Below, piece by piece: positions 36,125-45,553 of a DNA stretch of 64,000 nucleotides; positions within the stretch are counted from its first letter, which is position 1, and each line of letters starts with the position of its first letter. Made by a program: the position numbers and the translations under genes. Under the pieces are notes generated by a model, which saw nothing but the letters and a program-made list of their open reading frames with translations, was not told the origin of the DNA and did not search any database. Origin of the DNA: Parvularcula sp. IMCC14364 (GTDB lineage Bacteria > Pseudomonadota > Alphaproteobacteria > Caulobacterales > Parvularculaceae); contig NZ_CP132334.1 of NCBI RefSeq assembly GCF_030758415.1, positions 1,550,001-1,614,000 on the forward strand, given 5' to 3'.

Positions 36125-36583
36125 ATGACAACGCCAAAAGTGTTCATCTTGAATGGGCCGAACCTTAACCTTCTGGGGGTGCGCGAACCCGCTGTTTACG
36201 GCCATGACACTCTCTCACAGATTGAGGAACGGTGCATTGCAAGAGCCAGCGCGAAAAACCTGATGATCGATTTCCGCCAGACCAATACAGAAGGTGAATT
36301 GATCGACTGGGTGCATGAGGCGAACGGCGGTGCGCAGGCGCTTATCCTGAATGCCGCAGGCTATTCGCACACGTCAGTTGCCCTTCATGACGCCCTGAAG
36401 GCATGCGCTATACCCAAGATTGAGCTGCATATTTCAAACATCCATGCGCGCGAAGCGTTTCGCCATAAGTCCATGGTCAGCCCAGTGGTGACAGGCTTAA
36501 TCTGTGGATTTGGGACAGACGGATACGTCATGGCCCTTGACGCCGCTGCGCGGCTCATTGAAAAGAGCCTTAAAAATCAATAA
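36125..36583 (+). CDS. aroQ: Type II 3-dehydroquinate dehydratase
   Basis: AroQ removes water from 3-dehydroquinate in the shikimate pathway. The 152-residue protein shows [19 protein letters not shown] (catalytic Tyr loop), [19 protein letters not shown] and [17 protein letters not shown] (catalytic His). Length is normal for the dodecameric type II enzyme. It begins the aroQ-accB-accC run, a conserved alphaproteobacterial order, with accB 11 nt downstream. Confidence 0.97.
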   Translation: MTTPKVFILNGPNLNLLGVREPAVYGHDTLSQIEERCIARASAKNLMIDFRQTNTEGELIDWVHEANGGAQALILNAAGYSHTSVALHDALKACAIPKIELHISNIHAREAFRHKSMVSPVVTGLICGFGTDGYVMALDAAARLIEKSLKNQ

Positions 36584-36594
36584 GACAGGACCCT

Positions 36595-37074
36595 ATGGCA
36601 CAGAAAAACGCGGGCGATTCCATGCAAAAAGAGCTTGAATGGATCAGGGCACTTGCAGATGTCCTGACCGAAACCGGCCTGACTGAAATCGAGATTGAAA
36701 AGGACGAAATATCTCTGCGCGTTGCGCGCGGCGGCGTACCTCAAGCTATCAGCGCGCCGCTTGCGCCAGCTCCTGTGCAGCAATCAGCACCTGCACCTGA
36801 AACACCTGCACCATCAGATGCTGCCAGAGCAGCGGACCACCCTGGGGCTGTAAAGTCGCCCATGGTTGGTACAGCCTACATGTCTCCAGCGCCTGGCGCA
36901 GACGTTTTCGTGAAGGTTGGTGATTCCGTGCGCGAAGGCCAAACCCTGATGATTGTTGAAGCCATGAAAACAATGAACGAAATCAAGGCTCCTAAATCAG
37001 GTACTGTGAAGGAAATACTGGCTAAAGACGCTGAGCCTGTTGAATTTGGCGAAGCGCTTCTGGTTATCGGTTGA
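36595..37074 (+). CDS. accB: Biotin carboxyl carrier protein of acetyl-CoA carboxylase
   Basis: The 159-residue carrier has an N-terminal helix and beta segment ([20 protein letters not shown]), an Ala/Pro-rich hinge (55-80), and a biotinyl domain with [13 protein letters not shown], Lys125 being the biotin site. It carries carboxybiotin between AccC and the carboxyltransferase AccAD, for fatty-acid synthesis. It lies between aroQ and accC as usual. This is distinct from the fused carrier of the catabolic carboxylase at 48002. Confidence 0.96.
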   Translation: MAQKNAGDSMQKELEWIRALADVLTETGLTEIEIEKDEISLRVARGGVPQAISAPLAPAPVQQSAPAPETPAPSDAARAADHPGAVKSPMVGTAYMSPAPGADVFVKVGDSVREGQTLMIVEAMKTMNEIKAPKSGTVKEILAKDAEPVEFGEALLVIG

Positions 37075-37117
37075 TCGCTTTCCCCTGCGGCCCGTCAACC
37101 TCACAAAGGTCAACAAG

Positions 37118-38464
37118 ATGTTCAAGAAAGTCCTTATTGCCAACCGCGGAGAAATCGCCCTGCGGGTCCATCGCGCCTGTAAGGAGCTTGGCATCGCGAC
37201 AGTCGCCGTACACTCCACGGCGGATGCCAGCGCAATGCATGTTTCCCTCGCCGATGAGAGTGTCTGCATCGGCCCGCCCCCCGCCAAAGACAGCTACCTG
37301 AATGTCGCCTCCATTATCGCCGCTGCCGAAATCACGGGCGCAGATGCGATTCATCCAGGCTATGGATTCCTCTCTGAAAATGCTCGTTTTGCGGAAATTA
37401 TCGCCGCGCATGATCTTACATTCATCGGACCTTCCGCAGATCATATTCGCGTCATGGGTGACAAGATTGCCGCTAAAGAAACCATGGGTGCCGCAGGCAT
37501 CCCACTTGTGCCAGGCTCTGATGGCGGTATCTCGGACCTTGGTGAGGCCATGCGTGTTGCCAAAGAGATCGGCTTTCCGGTTCTGATCAAAGCAGCCTCT
37601 GGTGGTGGTGGCCGTGGCATGAAGCTGGCCGAGAGCGAAGACGATCTCGAGAAGGCAATTTTTACGGCGCAGGCAGAGGCAAAAGCAGCATTCGGTGATG
37701 ATGCGGTCTATCTGGAAAAATATCTTGGCCAGCCACGCCATATAGAAATCCAGATCGCCGCAGATGCACACGGCAATGTCATTCATCTCGGCGAGCGAGA
37801 CTGCTCTTTGCAACGGCGTCATCAAAAAGTGCTGGAAGAAGCACAATCACCTGCGCTCACCCCTGAGCAGCGGGAAAAGATCGGTGAGACGACACGCGCC
37901 GCGATTGAAAAACTTGGCTATCTTGGTGTGGGTACAATCGAATACCTGTATGAAGATGGTGAATTCTATTTCATCGAGATGAACACGCGCCTGCAGGTTG
38001 AGCACCCTGTGACCGAGCAGATAACTGACGTTGATCTCGTCCGTGAGCAGATAAAAATAGCCGCCGGCGAGCCCCTTGCTTACAAACAAAGCGATATCAA
38101 ATTCAAAGGACATTCGATTGAATGCCGGATCAATGCAGAAGATCCGCAAACCTTTGCGCCCTCCCCTGGGAAAATCACCAATTTTCATGCACCGGGTGGA
38201 CCCGGCGTTCGATTCGATTCCGCCGTATATGATGGCTATACAATCCCACCATATTACGACTCAATGATCGGAAAGCTGATTGTTTTTGGTGACTCCCGTG
38301 AATTGGTGCTGGCCAGACTCAAGCGGGCTCTGGACGAAACAGTCATTACAGGCATCAATACGACTATCCCGCTTTTTCAGCGCCTGATAGAGAATGAACA
38401 ATTTCAGCGTGGTGACTATAATATTCACTGGCTCGAGAAATGGCTGTCTGGGAACAAGGCTTGA
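37118..38464 (+). CDS. accC: Biotin carboxylase of acetyl-CoA carboxylase
   Basis: The 448-residue ATP-grasp enzyme carboxylates biotin on AccB. It starts [20 protein letters not shown] at ATG 37118 (AAAGGT upstream) and shows [11 protein letters not shown], the glycine-rich [12 protein letters not shown] loop, [20 protein letters not shown] and [14 protein letters not shown]. The open frame begins upstream at 37040, but those codons overlap accB. It ends the aroQ-accB-accC run; aat, often next in this order, is absent. Confidence 0.97.
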   Translation: MFKKVLIANRGEIALRVHRACKELGIATVAVHSTADASAMHVSLADESVCIGPPPAKDSYLNVASIIAAAEITGADAIHPGYGFLSENARFAEIIAAHDLTFIGPSADHIRVMGDKIAAKETMGAAGIPLVPGSDGGISDLGEAMRVAKEIGFPVLIKAASGGGGRGMKLAESEDDLEKAIFTAQAEAKAAFGDDAVYLEKYLGQPRHIEIQIAADAHGNVIHLGERDCSLQRRHQKVLEEAQSPALTPEQREKIGETTRAAIEKLGYLGVGTIEYLYEDGEFYFIEMNTRLQVEHPVTEQITDVDLVREQIKIAAGEPLAYKQSDIKFKGHSIECRINAEDPQTFAPSPGKITNFHAPGGPGVRFDSAVYDGYTIPPYYDSMIGKLIVFGDSRELVLARLKRALDETVITGINTTIPLFQRLIENEQFQRGDYNIHWLEKWLSGNKA

Positions 38465-38539
38465 GCACGCTGCTTACTGTTCTGAACGGTTGACAGGCCA
38501 AGCTCATTTTTGAAAGTGTTTCCGTGAGGAGACGCATAA

Positions 38540-39274
38540 ATGGCTGCGACCAAAAGCTGTCTGGTAATCGGTGCAGGTGATGCAACAGGTGGTGCCGCTG
38601 CACGTCGTTTTGCAGCGGGTGGCTATGTTGCATGTATCACCCGCCGCGCAAGACATCTTCAGCAACTGGAAAGCCTTGCCGCGACTATCCGTCAGGACGG
38701 CGGCACTGCGCACCCATTTGGTGTTGATGCCCGTGAGGAAGATCAGATGGTGTCACTGATAGAGAAAATCGAGAGCGATATTGCCCCTTTGGAAGTGGCA
38801 ATCTTCAACATTGGCGCGAATGTGAACTTTGGTATTACTTCGACAACAACACGGGTCTACCGAAAGGTCTGGGAAATGGCCGCTTTTGCCGGCTTCCTGA
38901 TGGGACGTGAAGCAGCACGTCATATGCTCCCGCGTAAATCTGGTACAATCATCTTCACTGGCGCAACAGCCAGTATGCGCGGCGGTCCAGGATACGCCGC
39001 CTTTGCAGGCGCAAAATTTGCGCTGCGTGCGCTTGCCCAGTCGATGGCCAGAGAGTTGGGGCCACATAATATTCATGTTGCGCATACGGTGATCGACGGC
39101 ATGATCGACAGCACTTTTATACGAGAGAATATCCCGAATGTGGACCAGTTGCGAGATGATGACAAAATACTGAACCCGGAACATATTGCAGAACAATACT
39201 GGCAACTTCACAAGCAGCCTCGTACAGCCTGGACACATGAACTGGATTTACGGCCTTGGGCCGAGAAATGGTAG
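38540..39274 (+). CDS. Short-chain dehydrogenase/reductase with Phe at the catalytic Tyr position
   Basis: The 244-residue SDR has a dinucleotide motif (VIGAGDATGGAAAR) and the usual FTGATASM strand and C-terminal helices, but the YxxxK motif reads FAGAK within GYAAFAGAKFALRAL. Tyr is replaced by Phe (a Tyr lies four residues before). This subgroup, with LAQSMARELGP-like helices, is found widely but its chemistry is uncertain; loss of Tyr suggests altered or non-redox activity. GAGGAGACG lies 9 nt before ATG. It begins a three-gene set with the 2-hydroxychromene-2-carboxylate isomerase-like and thioesterase-like genes (gaps 11 and 4 nt). Confidence 0.82.
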   Translation: MAATKSCLVIGAGDATGGAAARRFAAGGYVACITRRARHLQQLESLAATIRQDGGTAHPFGVDAREEDQMVSLIEKIESDIAPLEVAIFNIGANVNFGITSTTTRVYRKVWEMAAFAGFLMGREAARHMLPRKSGTIIFTGATASMRGGPGYAAFAGAKFALRALAQSMARELGPHNIHVAHTVIDGMIDSTFIRENIPNVDQLRDDDKILNPEHIAEQYWQLHKQPRTAWTHELDLRPWAEKW

Positions 39275-39285
39275 GAGAGAGACTC

Positions 39286-39888
39286 ATGGCAGAAATTGAA
39301 TTCTATTTCGACTTCGGCAGCCCAAACGCATATCTGTCATATAAGGTGCTGCCGGAAATTCTGGTGCGTACAAAGGCGCAACTTTCTATGAAGCCAGTTC
39401 TCCTTGGAGGTGTCTTCAAGGCAACCAATAATCAGTCCCCCTTCGTTGCCATGGCCAACATTAAAGGTAAGTTCAACTACGAACAGCTTGAAATGCAGCG
39501 CTTCATCCAGAGTCATCAGCTGACAGAATTTCAGATGAACGCCCACTTTCCGGTTAATACACTACACGTCATGCGAGGTGCGGTTGTGGCAGAGGAAGAC
39601 GGGTACCTTGACAACTATATTGACATTGTCATGGCTGCCATGTGGGAACAGTCCATGAAGATGGATGACCCGGATGTTATTGCAGAAGTCCTGGCATCAG
39701 GCGGACTGGACGCAGCGCGCATCATATCCGGGTCCGGCACAGCAGAGATAAAGCAGAAACTTATTGATAAGACAGAAGCGGCCGTTTCCCGCGGCATCTT
39801 TGGCATCCCGACGTTCTTCATCGGTGATGAAATGTGGTTCGGCAAGGATCGCCTTCATCAGGTTGAAGATTACCTGTTGGCTGAGTAG
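39286..39888 (+). CDS. 2-hydroxychromene-2-carboxylate isomerase-like (GST kappa/DsbA-type) protein
   Basis: The 200-residue protein starts MAEIEFYFDFGSPNAYLSYK with the conserved Ser12 of the HCCA isomerase/GST-kappa family, followed by LLGGVFKATNN, a central helical domain and a thioredoxin-fold C-terminal GIFGIPTFFIGDEMWFGKDRLHQVEDYL. ATG 39286 has AGGAGAG upstream. The family isomerises naphthalene-pathway intermediates in some bacteria, but many members only transfer glutathione-linked groups. With the SDR and thioesterase, a role in aromatic or xenobiotic acyl metabolism is possible, not shown. Confidence 0.85.
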   Translation: MAEIEFYFDFGSPNAYLSYKVLPEILVRTKAQLSMKPVLLGGVFKATNNQSPFVAMANIKGKFNYEQLEMQRFIQSHQLTEFQMNAHFPVNTLHVMRGAVVAEEDGYLDNYIDIVMAAMWEQSMKMDDPDVIAEVLASGGLDAARIISGSGTAEIKQKLIDKTEAAVSRGIFGIPTFFIGDEMWFGKDRLHQVEDYLLAE

Positions 39889-39892
39889 AGCG

Positions 39893-40684
39893 ATGCAACT
39901 CACCCCTTTCTCTGACCTTTTGAGACTTGATAAATCAGGTAATCAGTACAGTACTTTTATATCTGAGGACTGGCAACAGGGACGCAGCACATTCGGTGGC
40001 CTAACCGCAGCACTATGCCTTAAGGCTGCTTTGAATTCAGTCTCCTCCTTACCAGCGTTGAGATCAGCACAACTTACATTTATTGGCCCGGCAGCCGGTG
40101 ATGTAACACTTTCATCCCGCGTGCTCAGACAAGGAAAGAATGTCACCTATCTGCAAACTGACCTGCATGGCGAAAAAGGGTTGGCAACCAGTGCGATATT
40201 TTGCTTTGGGGGCAGTCGGGAAAGCACACAAATGCGCAATGACTTGCCCATGCCAGATGTGCCTGAGCCTGATGGGTTACCGCTGCTGTTTGAGGGCGGC
40301 GGTGGCCCTGGCTTTGCCGTCAATCATTTCGAACAACGCTTGGCACTGGGTACTCACGCTTTCGGGGGTGACGATGCCGACAATCATGTATGGGTTCGGT
40401 TCAAGGACAGAAATACGCCCGAAGATACCTTGTCCCTTATGGCAATAGCCGATGCCCTGCCCCCTGCAGAATTGTCTGCCTTCAAATCTTTCGCCCCCAT
40501 CAGCACCATGACCTGGCTTGTCAACTTTTTAACTGATCAACCTGTCACAGAAGATGGCTGGTGGCTGATTCATGCATGTGCCAACCATACTCTCGGTGGA
40601 TATTCCAGCCAGGATATGACTGGCTGGAACAAAACCGGCCAGCCAGTTTTTTCCGCCAAACAGTCCATTGCTATTTTCGCATGA
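39893..40684 (+). CDS. Acyl-CoA thioesterase domain protein (hot-dog fold, TesB-like)
   Basis: The 263-residue protein has two hot-dog-like halves. The first contains WQQGRSTFGGLTAALCLKAAL and LRSAQLTFIGPAAGD, typical of the thioesterase-like 4HBT_3 family; the second contains WVRFKDRNTPEDTLSLMAIADALPP and TWLVNFLTD, then the conserved WWLIHACANHTLGGYSSQDM end. It should hydrolyse acyl-CoA or keep CoA free. ATG 39893 lies 4 nt after the previous stop. It converges with the acyl-CoA dehydrogenase gene. Confidence 0.75.
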   Translation: MQLTPFSDLLRLDKSGNQYSTFISEDWQQGRSTFGGLTAALCLKAALNSVSSLPALRSAQLTFIGPAAGDVTLSSRVLRQGKNVTYLQTDLHGEKGLATSAIFCFGGSRESTQMRNDLPMPDVPEPDGLPLLFEGGGGPGFAVNHFEQRLALGTHAFGGDDADNHVWVRFKDRNTPEDTLSLMAIADALPPAELSAFKSFAPISTMTWLVNFLTDQPVTEDGWWLIHACANHTLGGYSSQDMTGWNKTGQPVFSAKQSIAIFA

Positions 40685-40707
40685 ACGATCAGTGGTGCCC
40701 GTCAATG

Positions 40708-41865
40708 TTAAATGGAGCGGGCAATCAGTAATTTCATAATTTCGTTCGTACCACCATATATTCGCTGAACCCGGCTGTCAGCGTACATTCGGCTGATAGG
40801 GTATTCATCCATATATCCGTAGCCGCCAAAAAGCTGTAGACATTCGTCAATAACTTCATTTTCAAGATCAGATAACAGCATTTTGGACATGGATGCTGTC
40901 ACAGCATCGAGCTTGCCCGCAATCAGCTGCTCTGTGCAGTGATCAACAAAAACGCGCGCCATGGTTGCCTTGGCCTTATATTCAGCCAGTTTGAATTGTG
41001 TGTTTTGAAAAGAGAAAACCGGTCTACCAAAAGCTTCGCGTTCCTTCACATAATCGATCGTCAACTCAAGAGCCCGCTCAATAGCGGCCATGCCCTGCAC
41101 GGCAATCTGGTGCCGCTCCTGTGGCAGTTGCTGCATAAGCTGGAAGAAGCCTTGTCCTTCGTCTGTCCCCAAGAGGTTTGCGGTAGGAATTTTCACGTCA
41201 CTAAAAAAAAGCTCGGATGTATCCTGAGCCTTGTTCCCCAGTTTCTTGAGGTTGCGACCGCGCTCAAACCCATCGACTTCATCAGTCTCAACCACCATCA
41301 AAGACACGCCCTTGGCCCCTTCCCCGGGGTCCGTTTTAGCAACCACAATGATAAGATTTGCTGTTTGCCCGTTCGTGATGAATGTTTTTTGGCCGTTAAT
41401 CTTGTACTGATTACCTTCTTTGATGGCTGTCGTCTTAACCGATTGCAGGTCAGACCCTGTGCCGGGCTCTGTCATGGCTATCGCTGCAACCAGCTCACCT
41501 GTTGCCATTTTCGGCAACCAGCGCTGCTTTTGTTCTTCGGTGCCATAATGTTCAATGTAAGGCGCTACAATGCAGTTATGTAAAGAAGCGCCAAACCCCT
41601 CAACACCGGTTAAAACCATCTGCTCAATGAATATCTGTTCATGCGCAAATGTACCGCCAGCGCCGCCATATTCCTCGGGCATGGAAATGCACAGAAGACC
41701 GTTCTCGCCCGCTTTGTTCCAGATGGCACGGTCAACAACCCCTTGGTCCCGCCACTTTTCCACATGCGGGGTCAGTTCGCGTTTACAGAACTTAGCTACT
41801 TCTTCTTCAAACAGAACAATATCGTCTGTCTTCCAGGAAGGCGTCGCCACTTGCAATGCTGACAT
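40708..41865 (-). CDS. Acyl-CoA dehydrogenase (long-chain/branched-type motif)
   Basis: The 385-residue flavoenzyme oxidises an acyl-CoA to the 2-enoyl-CoA. FAD/substrate motifs are present: AIAMTEPGTGSDLQSVKTTA, KTFITNGQTANLIIVVAKTD, and the C-terminal FGGYGYMDEYPISRMYADSR and RIYGGTNEIMKLLIARSI. The position that is Glu in MCAD (YEGT) is Gly here (YGGT), so the base may be the Glu before YVKEREAFG, as in long-chain and isovaleryl-type enzymes; inference from the alignment by eye. It is third in the TetR-SDR-dehydrogenase set (gap 23 nt). Confidence 0.93.
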   Translation of the reverse strand: MSALQVATPSWKTDDIVLFEEEVAKFCKRELTPHVEKWRDQGVVDRAIWNKAGENGLLCISMPEEYGGAGGTFAHEQIFIEQMVLTGVEGFGASLHNCIVAPYIEHYGTEEQKQRWLPKMATGELVAAIAMTEPGTGSDLQSVKTTAIKEGNQYKINGQKTFITNGQTANLIIVVAKTDPGEGAKGVSLMVVETDEVDGFERGRNLKKLGNKAQDTSELFFSDVKIPTANLLGTDEGQGFFQLMQQLPQERHQIAVQGMAAIERALELTIDYVKEREAFGRPVFSFQNTQFKLAEYKAKATMARVFVDHCTEQLIAGKLDAVTASMSKMLLSDLENEVIDECLQLFGGYGYMDEYPISRMYADSRVQRIYGGTNEIMKLLIARSI

Positions 41866-41888
41866 AAGTTGATCCTCTCTGTGTGGTG

Positions 41889-42806
41889 CTATTTGCTGGA
41901 AAGATGCTGCATGGCCATACCGACAAAATGCATCGTCTGGGACCCTGCGTTATCCATATCACGCGCGTCATCGCCAGCAGTGATTTTATCAATATTCTCC
42001 GCAATAAAATCTGCATTTTGTTGTTCAGGCGGGAGATAGATGCCCTGTGTTTCCTTGATCTGGGTCACAGCATAACCTCCGGACCCTGCACACATGATCA
42101 TTTTAGTGGGTGCATTGTCATTGGCGAGATAAACCAGTGCGGGCGTAACGCTTTCAACAGTCATCAGTTTTGCTGCATCTTCAGGGATCAACCCCTCCGT
42201 CATGCGCGTCAGAGCCGTTGGCGCCAACGTGTTGACATGAATGTTGTTTTTAGCGCCCTCGATGCTGAGAACGTTCATCAGGCCAACAACGCCTGCTTTT
42301 GCTGCGCCATAATTTGACTGGCCAAAATTGCCATACATACCTGAAGCTGACGTTGTCATGACAATACGGCCGTAATTACGCTCCTTCATGTGGTTCCAGA
42401 CTGCCTTGGAGCAAATAGCGGAACCAATCAGGTGAACGTCAACAACCGTACGGAAATCATCCAGTTCCATCTTGGAAAAAGATTTGTCGCGCAGAATGCC
42501 GGCATTGTTGACCAGAATATCCACATGCCCCCAGCGCTCAAGGGTTGCGGCAACCATGGCTTCTACTTCGTCAGGCTTGGTAACATTGGCGCCGTTGGCC
42601 ATTGCTTCGCCACCAGCAGCTTCGATTTCAGCAACAACGCTTTCCGCGACGGTTCCTGTCCCGCCGGTCCCATCAACAGAACCGCCGAGATCATTCACAA
42701 CAACTTTGACACCGCGACGTGCGAGTTCCAGCGCATGACTGCGACCAAGGCCGACACCCGCGCCAGTGACAATGGCCACGCGATCATTGAATTCTACCTT
42801 ACTCAT
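41889..42806 (-). CDS. SDR-family 3-hydroxyacyl-CoA dehydrogenase-like protein
   Basis: The 305-residue SDR is classical: VTGAGVGLGRSHAL for NAD binding, NNAG, and SASGMYGNFGQSNYGAAKAG containing the Tyr-x-x-x-Lys active site. It resembles the N-terminal part of multifunctional beta-oxidation proteins (HSD17B4-like: VVVNDLGGSVDGTGG and a C-terminal APTKMIMCAGSGGYAVTQI). This suggests oxidation of a 3-hydroxyacyl-CoA. It lies between the TetR gene and the acyl-CoA dehydrogenase on the same strand (46 nt and 23 nt gaps), matching the divergent AtuA operon in function. Confidence 0.87.
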   Translation of the reverse strand: MSKVEFNDRVAIVTGAGVGLGRSHALELARRGVKVVVNDLGGSVDGTGGTGTVAESVVAEIEAAGGEAMANGANVTKPDEVEAMVAATLERWGHVDILVNNAGILRDKSFSKMELDDFRTVVDVHLIGSAICSKAVWNHMKERNYGRIVMTTSASGMYGNFGQSNYGAAKAGVVGLMNVLSIEGAKNNIHVNTLAPTALTRMTEGLIPEDAAKLMTVESVTPALVYLANDNAPTKMIMCAGSGGYAVTQIKETQGIYLPPEQQNADFIAENIDKITAGDDARDMDNAGSQTMHFVGMAMQHLSSK

Positions 42807-42852
42807 AGCAATTTCCTTTCAATTCTGGTTCTGTTCCATCCCGGCGATGTCT

Positions 42853-43620
42853 TTATTCAGTCTGCTTGGCAGCAGACATCGCCTCAAAACGATCCACTGT
42901 TTTTTCAAGACTCTCCGCAAGCTGTATCAGCTCCGAACCTGTCGGCATAACACGACCATTCGCTTTTCCCTGCCCCAGCATAAGGTCAACAAGGCCGGTT
43001 GAGAAAGTCTCCAGCGCAGTTTGCTGGCCCCGCAACAACATCGTTCGCATTGCATATTCCAAGGCGCCGTAAAATGTGTCGCGCATAATCCAGGTGGATG
43101 AACTATCTGGCAGATCACCTCGCCACATGGCGTCGCGAATCACCTGATCGAAAACAGAAACATATTTCCTGTTCATTCTGTAAAGTGGATTGTCCGCCTT
43201 CATCTCCAGCGTAAAATCAAAAAGCAATGCCATCTGAAGAATTCGCTGGCTCTCCAGTATGTTGATCAAATGATGAGTTGCCAGAAATGTCAGTCTCTCC
43301 CGTGTGCTGTTCAACCGGCCCGTACCTTCGCGAGCTTCATCGGTAAGACGCTGGTAAAATTTTTCAATCACCGCAGAAGCCAAAGCATCCTTGTTACTGA
43401 AGTGATTGAAGATCGTGCCTTCGGAGACATTTGACAGACGAGCGATTTCAGCCGTTGTGGTACGGGCATATCCCTTTTCCTGAAACAAGCAATAGGCAGC
43501 TGCAATGATCGCATCTGTGCGGCTCTCTTGACGAGACCGTCCAGCATCCAGTTCAGTTGGAAGCGATACTGGTCCGGCAACGGACTTTCGGGTTGTTTTT
43601 TTTATGCCTGTTTTCGCCAT
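42853..43620 (-). CDS. TetR-family transcriptional repressor of the acyl-CoA gene cluster
   Basis: The 255-residue protein has a TetR HTH: DAIIAAAYCLFQEKGYARTT, then TAEIARLSNVSEGTIFNHFS and NKDALASAVIEKFY. The N-terminal 30 residues are basic. The ligand domain is unassigned. The gene leads the leftward set (SDR, acyl-CoA dehydrogenase) and faces the AtuA-like operon across 124 nt that contain two matching repeats, so it most likely represses both directions and responds to an acyl-CoA or its precursor, as AtuR-type repressors do (inference). Confidence 0.9.
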   Translation of the reverse strand: MAKTGIKKTTRKSVAGPVSLPTELDAGRSRQESRTDAIIAAAYCLFQEKGYARTTTAEIARLSNVSEGTIFNHFSNKDALASAVIEKFYQRLTDEAREGTGRLNSTRERLTFLATHHLINILESQRILQMALLFDFTLEMKADNPLYRMNRKYVSVFDQVIRDAMWRGDLPDSSSTWIMRDTFYGALEYAMRTMLLRGQQTALETFSTGLVDLMLGQGKANGRVMPTGSELIQLAESLEKTVDRFEAMSAAKQTE

Positions 43621-43634
43621 ATGATTTCAGAAGA

Positions 43635-43680
43635 TTGACATTTATCGAATGAGTGATACTCATTATTTCTGAGTGATACT
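43635..43680. promoter_or_regulatory. Divergent promoter with paired TetR operator repeats
   Basis: TTGACA lies at 43635-43640 as a perfect -35 for rightward transcription. Directly after it is a near-palindrome AATGAGT-GAT-ACTCATT (about 43648-43664). The same half-site core, GAGTGATACT, occurs at 43651-43660 and again at 43671-43680, exactly 20 bp apart, about two helical turns on the same face. Repressor bound here would cover the promoter. The binding protein is presumed to be the TetR gene product. Confidence 0.65.
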
Positions 43681-43744
43681 TTATCCGGCCATTCAAATCA
43701 ACCCGAGAGCAGTATTGGCCAGCCTCCTGGAGGAGACTAAGAAA

Positions 43745-45553
43745 GTGAACGGCAAAACGGTCAGAATTGGCGGTGCCAGCGGCTATTGGGGAGACAGCTC
43801 AATGGCAACGCCGCAACTGCTTGGCAGTGGTGATATAGACTATATCGTTTACGATTATCTGGCCGAGATCACGATGTCGATCATGGCGCGGGCCAAAGCT
43901 AAAAGCCCTGAGGCTGGTTACGCGACTGACTTCATCAGCGGTGTTCTACATTCTCACCTGGCACTAGCAGCAGATAAGGGCGTAAAACTTGTGGCGAACG
44001 CAGGTGGTGTAAACCCCGAGGCTTGTGGCGCAGCGGCGCGTGAGATTGTCAAAAAACTCGGACTGGATCTGAAAGTTGCGGTCATAACGGGTGATAATCT
44101 TTTTGATAACCGCAACGAAATTGCGGCTTCTGCTCCTTCGGAAATGTTCACAGGCGAAAACTTTCCGCCATCAGACAAAATTGCCAGTATAAATGCCTAT
44201 ATTGGTGCATTCCCGATTGCTGAGGCCCTTTCTGGTGGTGCGGACATCGTCATTACAGGGCGGTGCGTTGATAGTGCCGTTACTTTGGGCATCTGCATTC
44301 ATGAATTTGGCTGGCAAACAGATGACTGGGATCGCCTCGCCAGTGGCAGCCTGGCTGGTCATATTCTTGAATGCGGGCCACAGGCGACCGGCGGAAATTT
44401 TACAGATTGGGAGCTGGCCGGTGACATCGCCGATATCGGTTATCCAATCGCGCATATCAGGCAAGATGGCAGCTTTGACGTTATAAAGCCCGAAGGAACC
44501 AGTGGTATCGTCAATGTCGGCACAGTCTCAGAGCAGATGCTGTATGAAATTGGCGACCCGCAAGCCTATATCCTGCCGGATGTCACCTGCGACTTCTCGG
44601 AAGTTCAAATCACTCAAGCAAGCGAAAACAGGGTACAGGTAAGCGCTGCCAGGGGACGCCCTGCGCCTTCTACCTACAAAACCTGTGCCACGTATGCTGA
44701 TGGCTTTCGGACTGGTGTGACCATGTCATTTTATGGCTTTGAGGCGCACAGAAAAGCACAGGCTTTTGCAGAGGCTGCTTTTGCACGAACCAGAAAGGTT
44801 TTCCGCAAGTTTAACGCTGGCGACTTTACCGAAACCAGCGTGGAAATCATTGGCGCTGAAAGTCAGTTTGGTGCCTATGGAAACCCCGATGAGGCACGGG
44901 AAGTAGTGGTCAAAATAGCGGCCAAACATCCGGATATGATGGGCGCTGGTTTGTTGCTAAAGGAACTCGCGGGTCTGGGCCTTGCAACTCCGCCGGGACT
45001 TTCGAGTTTCTCCGGTGGCAGACCAAAACCCTCCCCTGTTGTCAGGTTGTTCTCCTATCTTTCTGCCAAGGAAGATATTACCATCAGTATAGATATTGAT
45101 GGTGATATTAAGCAGCATCAATCTGATGCAAAAGCTGCTGTTCGTCCTATCGAAATCAAACGCCCTTCCTTGCCTTCTCCGCCTGATGCAATTGATGATA
45201 TGGTTGATGTGCCCCTGATCAAACTGGCCTGGGGCCGGTCAGGTGATAAAGGCAACAAAGCCAATATTGGTATTATCGCACGTGAGCCCGTATATTTACC
45301 ATATATCTGGCAGGCTCTGTCCGAAAGCAGTGTTGCCAAGAGACTGGCGCATTTTATCGAAACTCAGAACAAAGAAGATGCAGTGTTACGGTTCCTTTTG
45401 CCTGGCTCAAATTCCATCAACTTTCTGATTGATAATGTGCTCGGTGGTGGTGGTGTTGCATCCCTCAGGAATGACCCACAAGGCAAGGGATACGCACAAA
45501 TCCTTCTGGCTCACCCTGTTCCCATCCCTGCACATATGGCGGAGACCCTTTAG
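43745..45553 (+). CDS. AtuA-like protein (acyclic terpene utilisation family, DUF1446)
   Basis: The 602-residue protein begins KTVRIGGASGYWGDSSMATP, then LLGSGDIDYIVYDYLAEITMS, VNPEACGAAAREIVKKLGL, ITGRCVDSAVTLGI and the C-terminal SGDKGNKANIGIIAREP, all typical of AtuA. In Pseudomonas the atuA gene lies in the citronellol/geraniol operon; its exact reaction is unsettled, and a lyase for the hydroxy-acyl-CoA has been suggested. The long open frame from GTG 43673 lies inside the operator, so GTG 43745 after GGAGGAGACTAAG is the preferred start. It is followed without a gap by the carboxyltransferase. Confidence 0.85.
   Translation: MNGKTVRIGGASGYWGDSSMATPQLLGSGDIDYIVYDYLAEITMSIMARAKAKSPEAGYATDFISGVLHSHLALAADKGVKLVANAGGVNPEACGAAAREIVKKLGLDLKVAVITGDNLFDNRNEIAASAPSEMFTGENFPPSDKIASINAYIGAFPIAEALSGGADIVITGRCVDSAVTLGICIHEFGWQTDDWDRLASGSLAGHILECGPQATGGNFTDWELAGDIADIGYPIAHIRQDGSFDVIKPEGTSGIVNVGTVSEQMLYEIGDPQAYILPDVTCDFSEVQITQASENRVQVSAARGRPAPSTYKTCATYADGFRTGVTMSFYGFEAHRKAQAFAEAAFARTRKVFRKFNAGDFTETSVEIIGAESQFGAYGNPDEAREVVVKIAAKHPDMMGAGLLLKELAGLGLATPPGLSSFSGGRPKPSPVVRLFSYLSAKEDITISIDIDGDIKQHQSDAKAAVRPIEIKRPSLPSPPDAIDDMVDVPLIKLAWGRSGDKGNKANIGIIAREPVYLPYIWQALSESSVAKRLAHFIETQNKEDAVLRFLLPGSNSINFLIDNVLGGGGVASLRNDPQGKGYAQILLAHPVPIPAHMAETL

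Noticed and set aside
43673-43744. GTG start for the AtuA-like protein
   Set aside because: It lies inside the operator and promoter region and the residues before 43745 are not conserved-looking; GTG 43745 has an upstream GGAGGAG.
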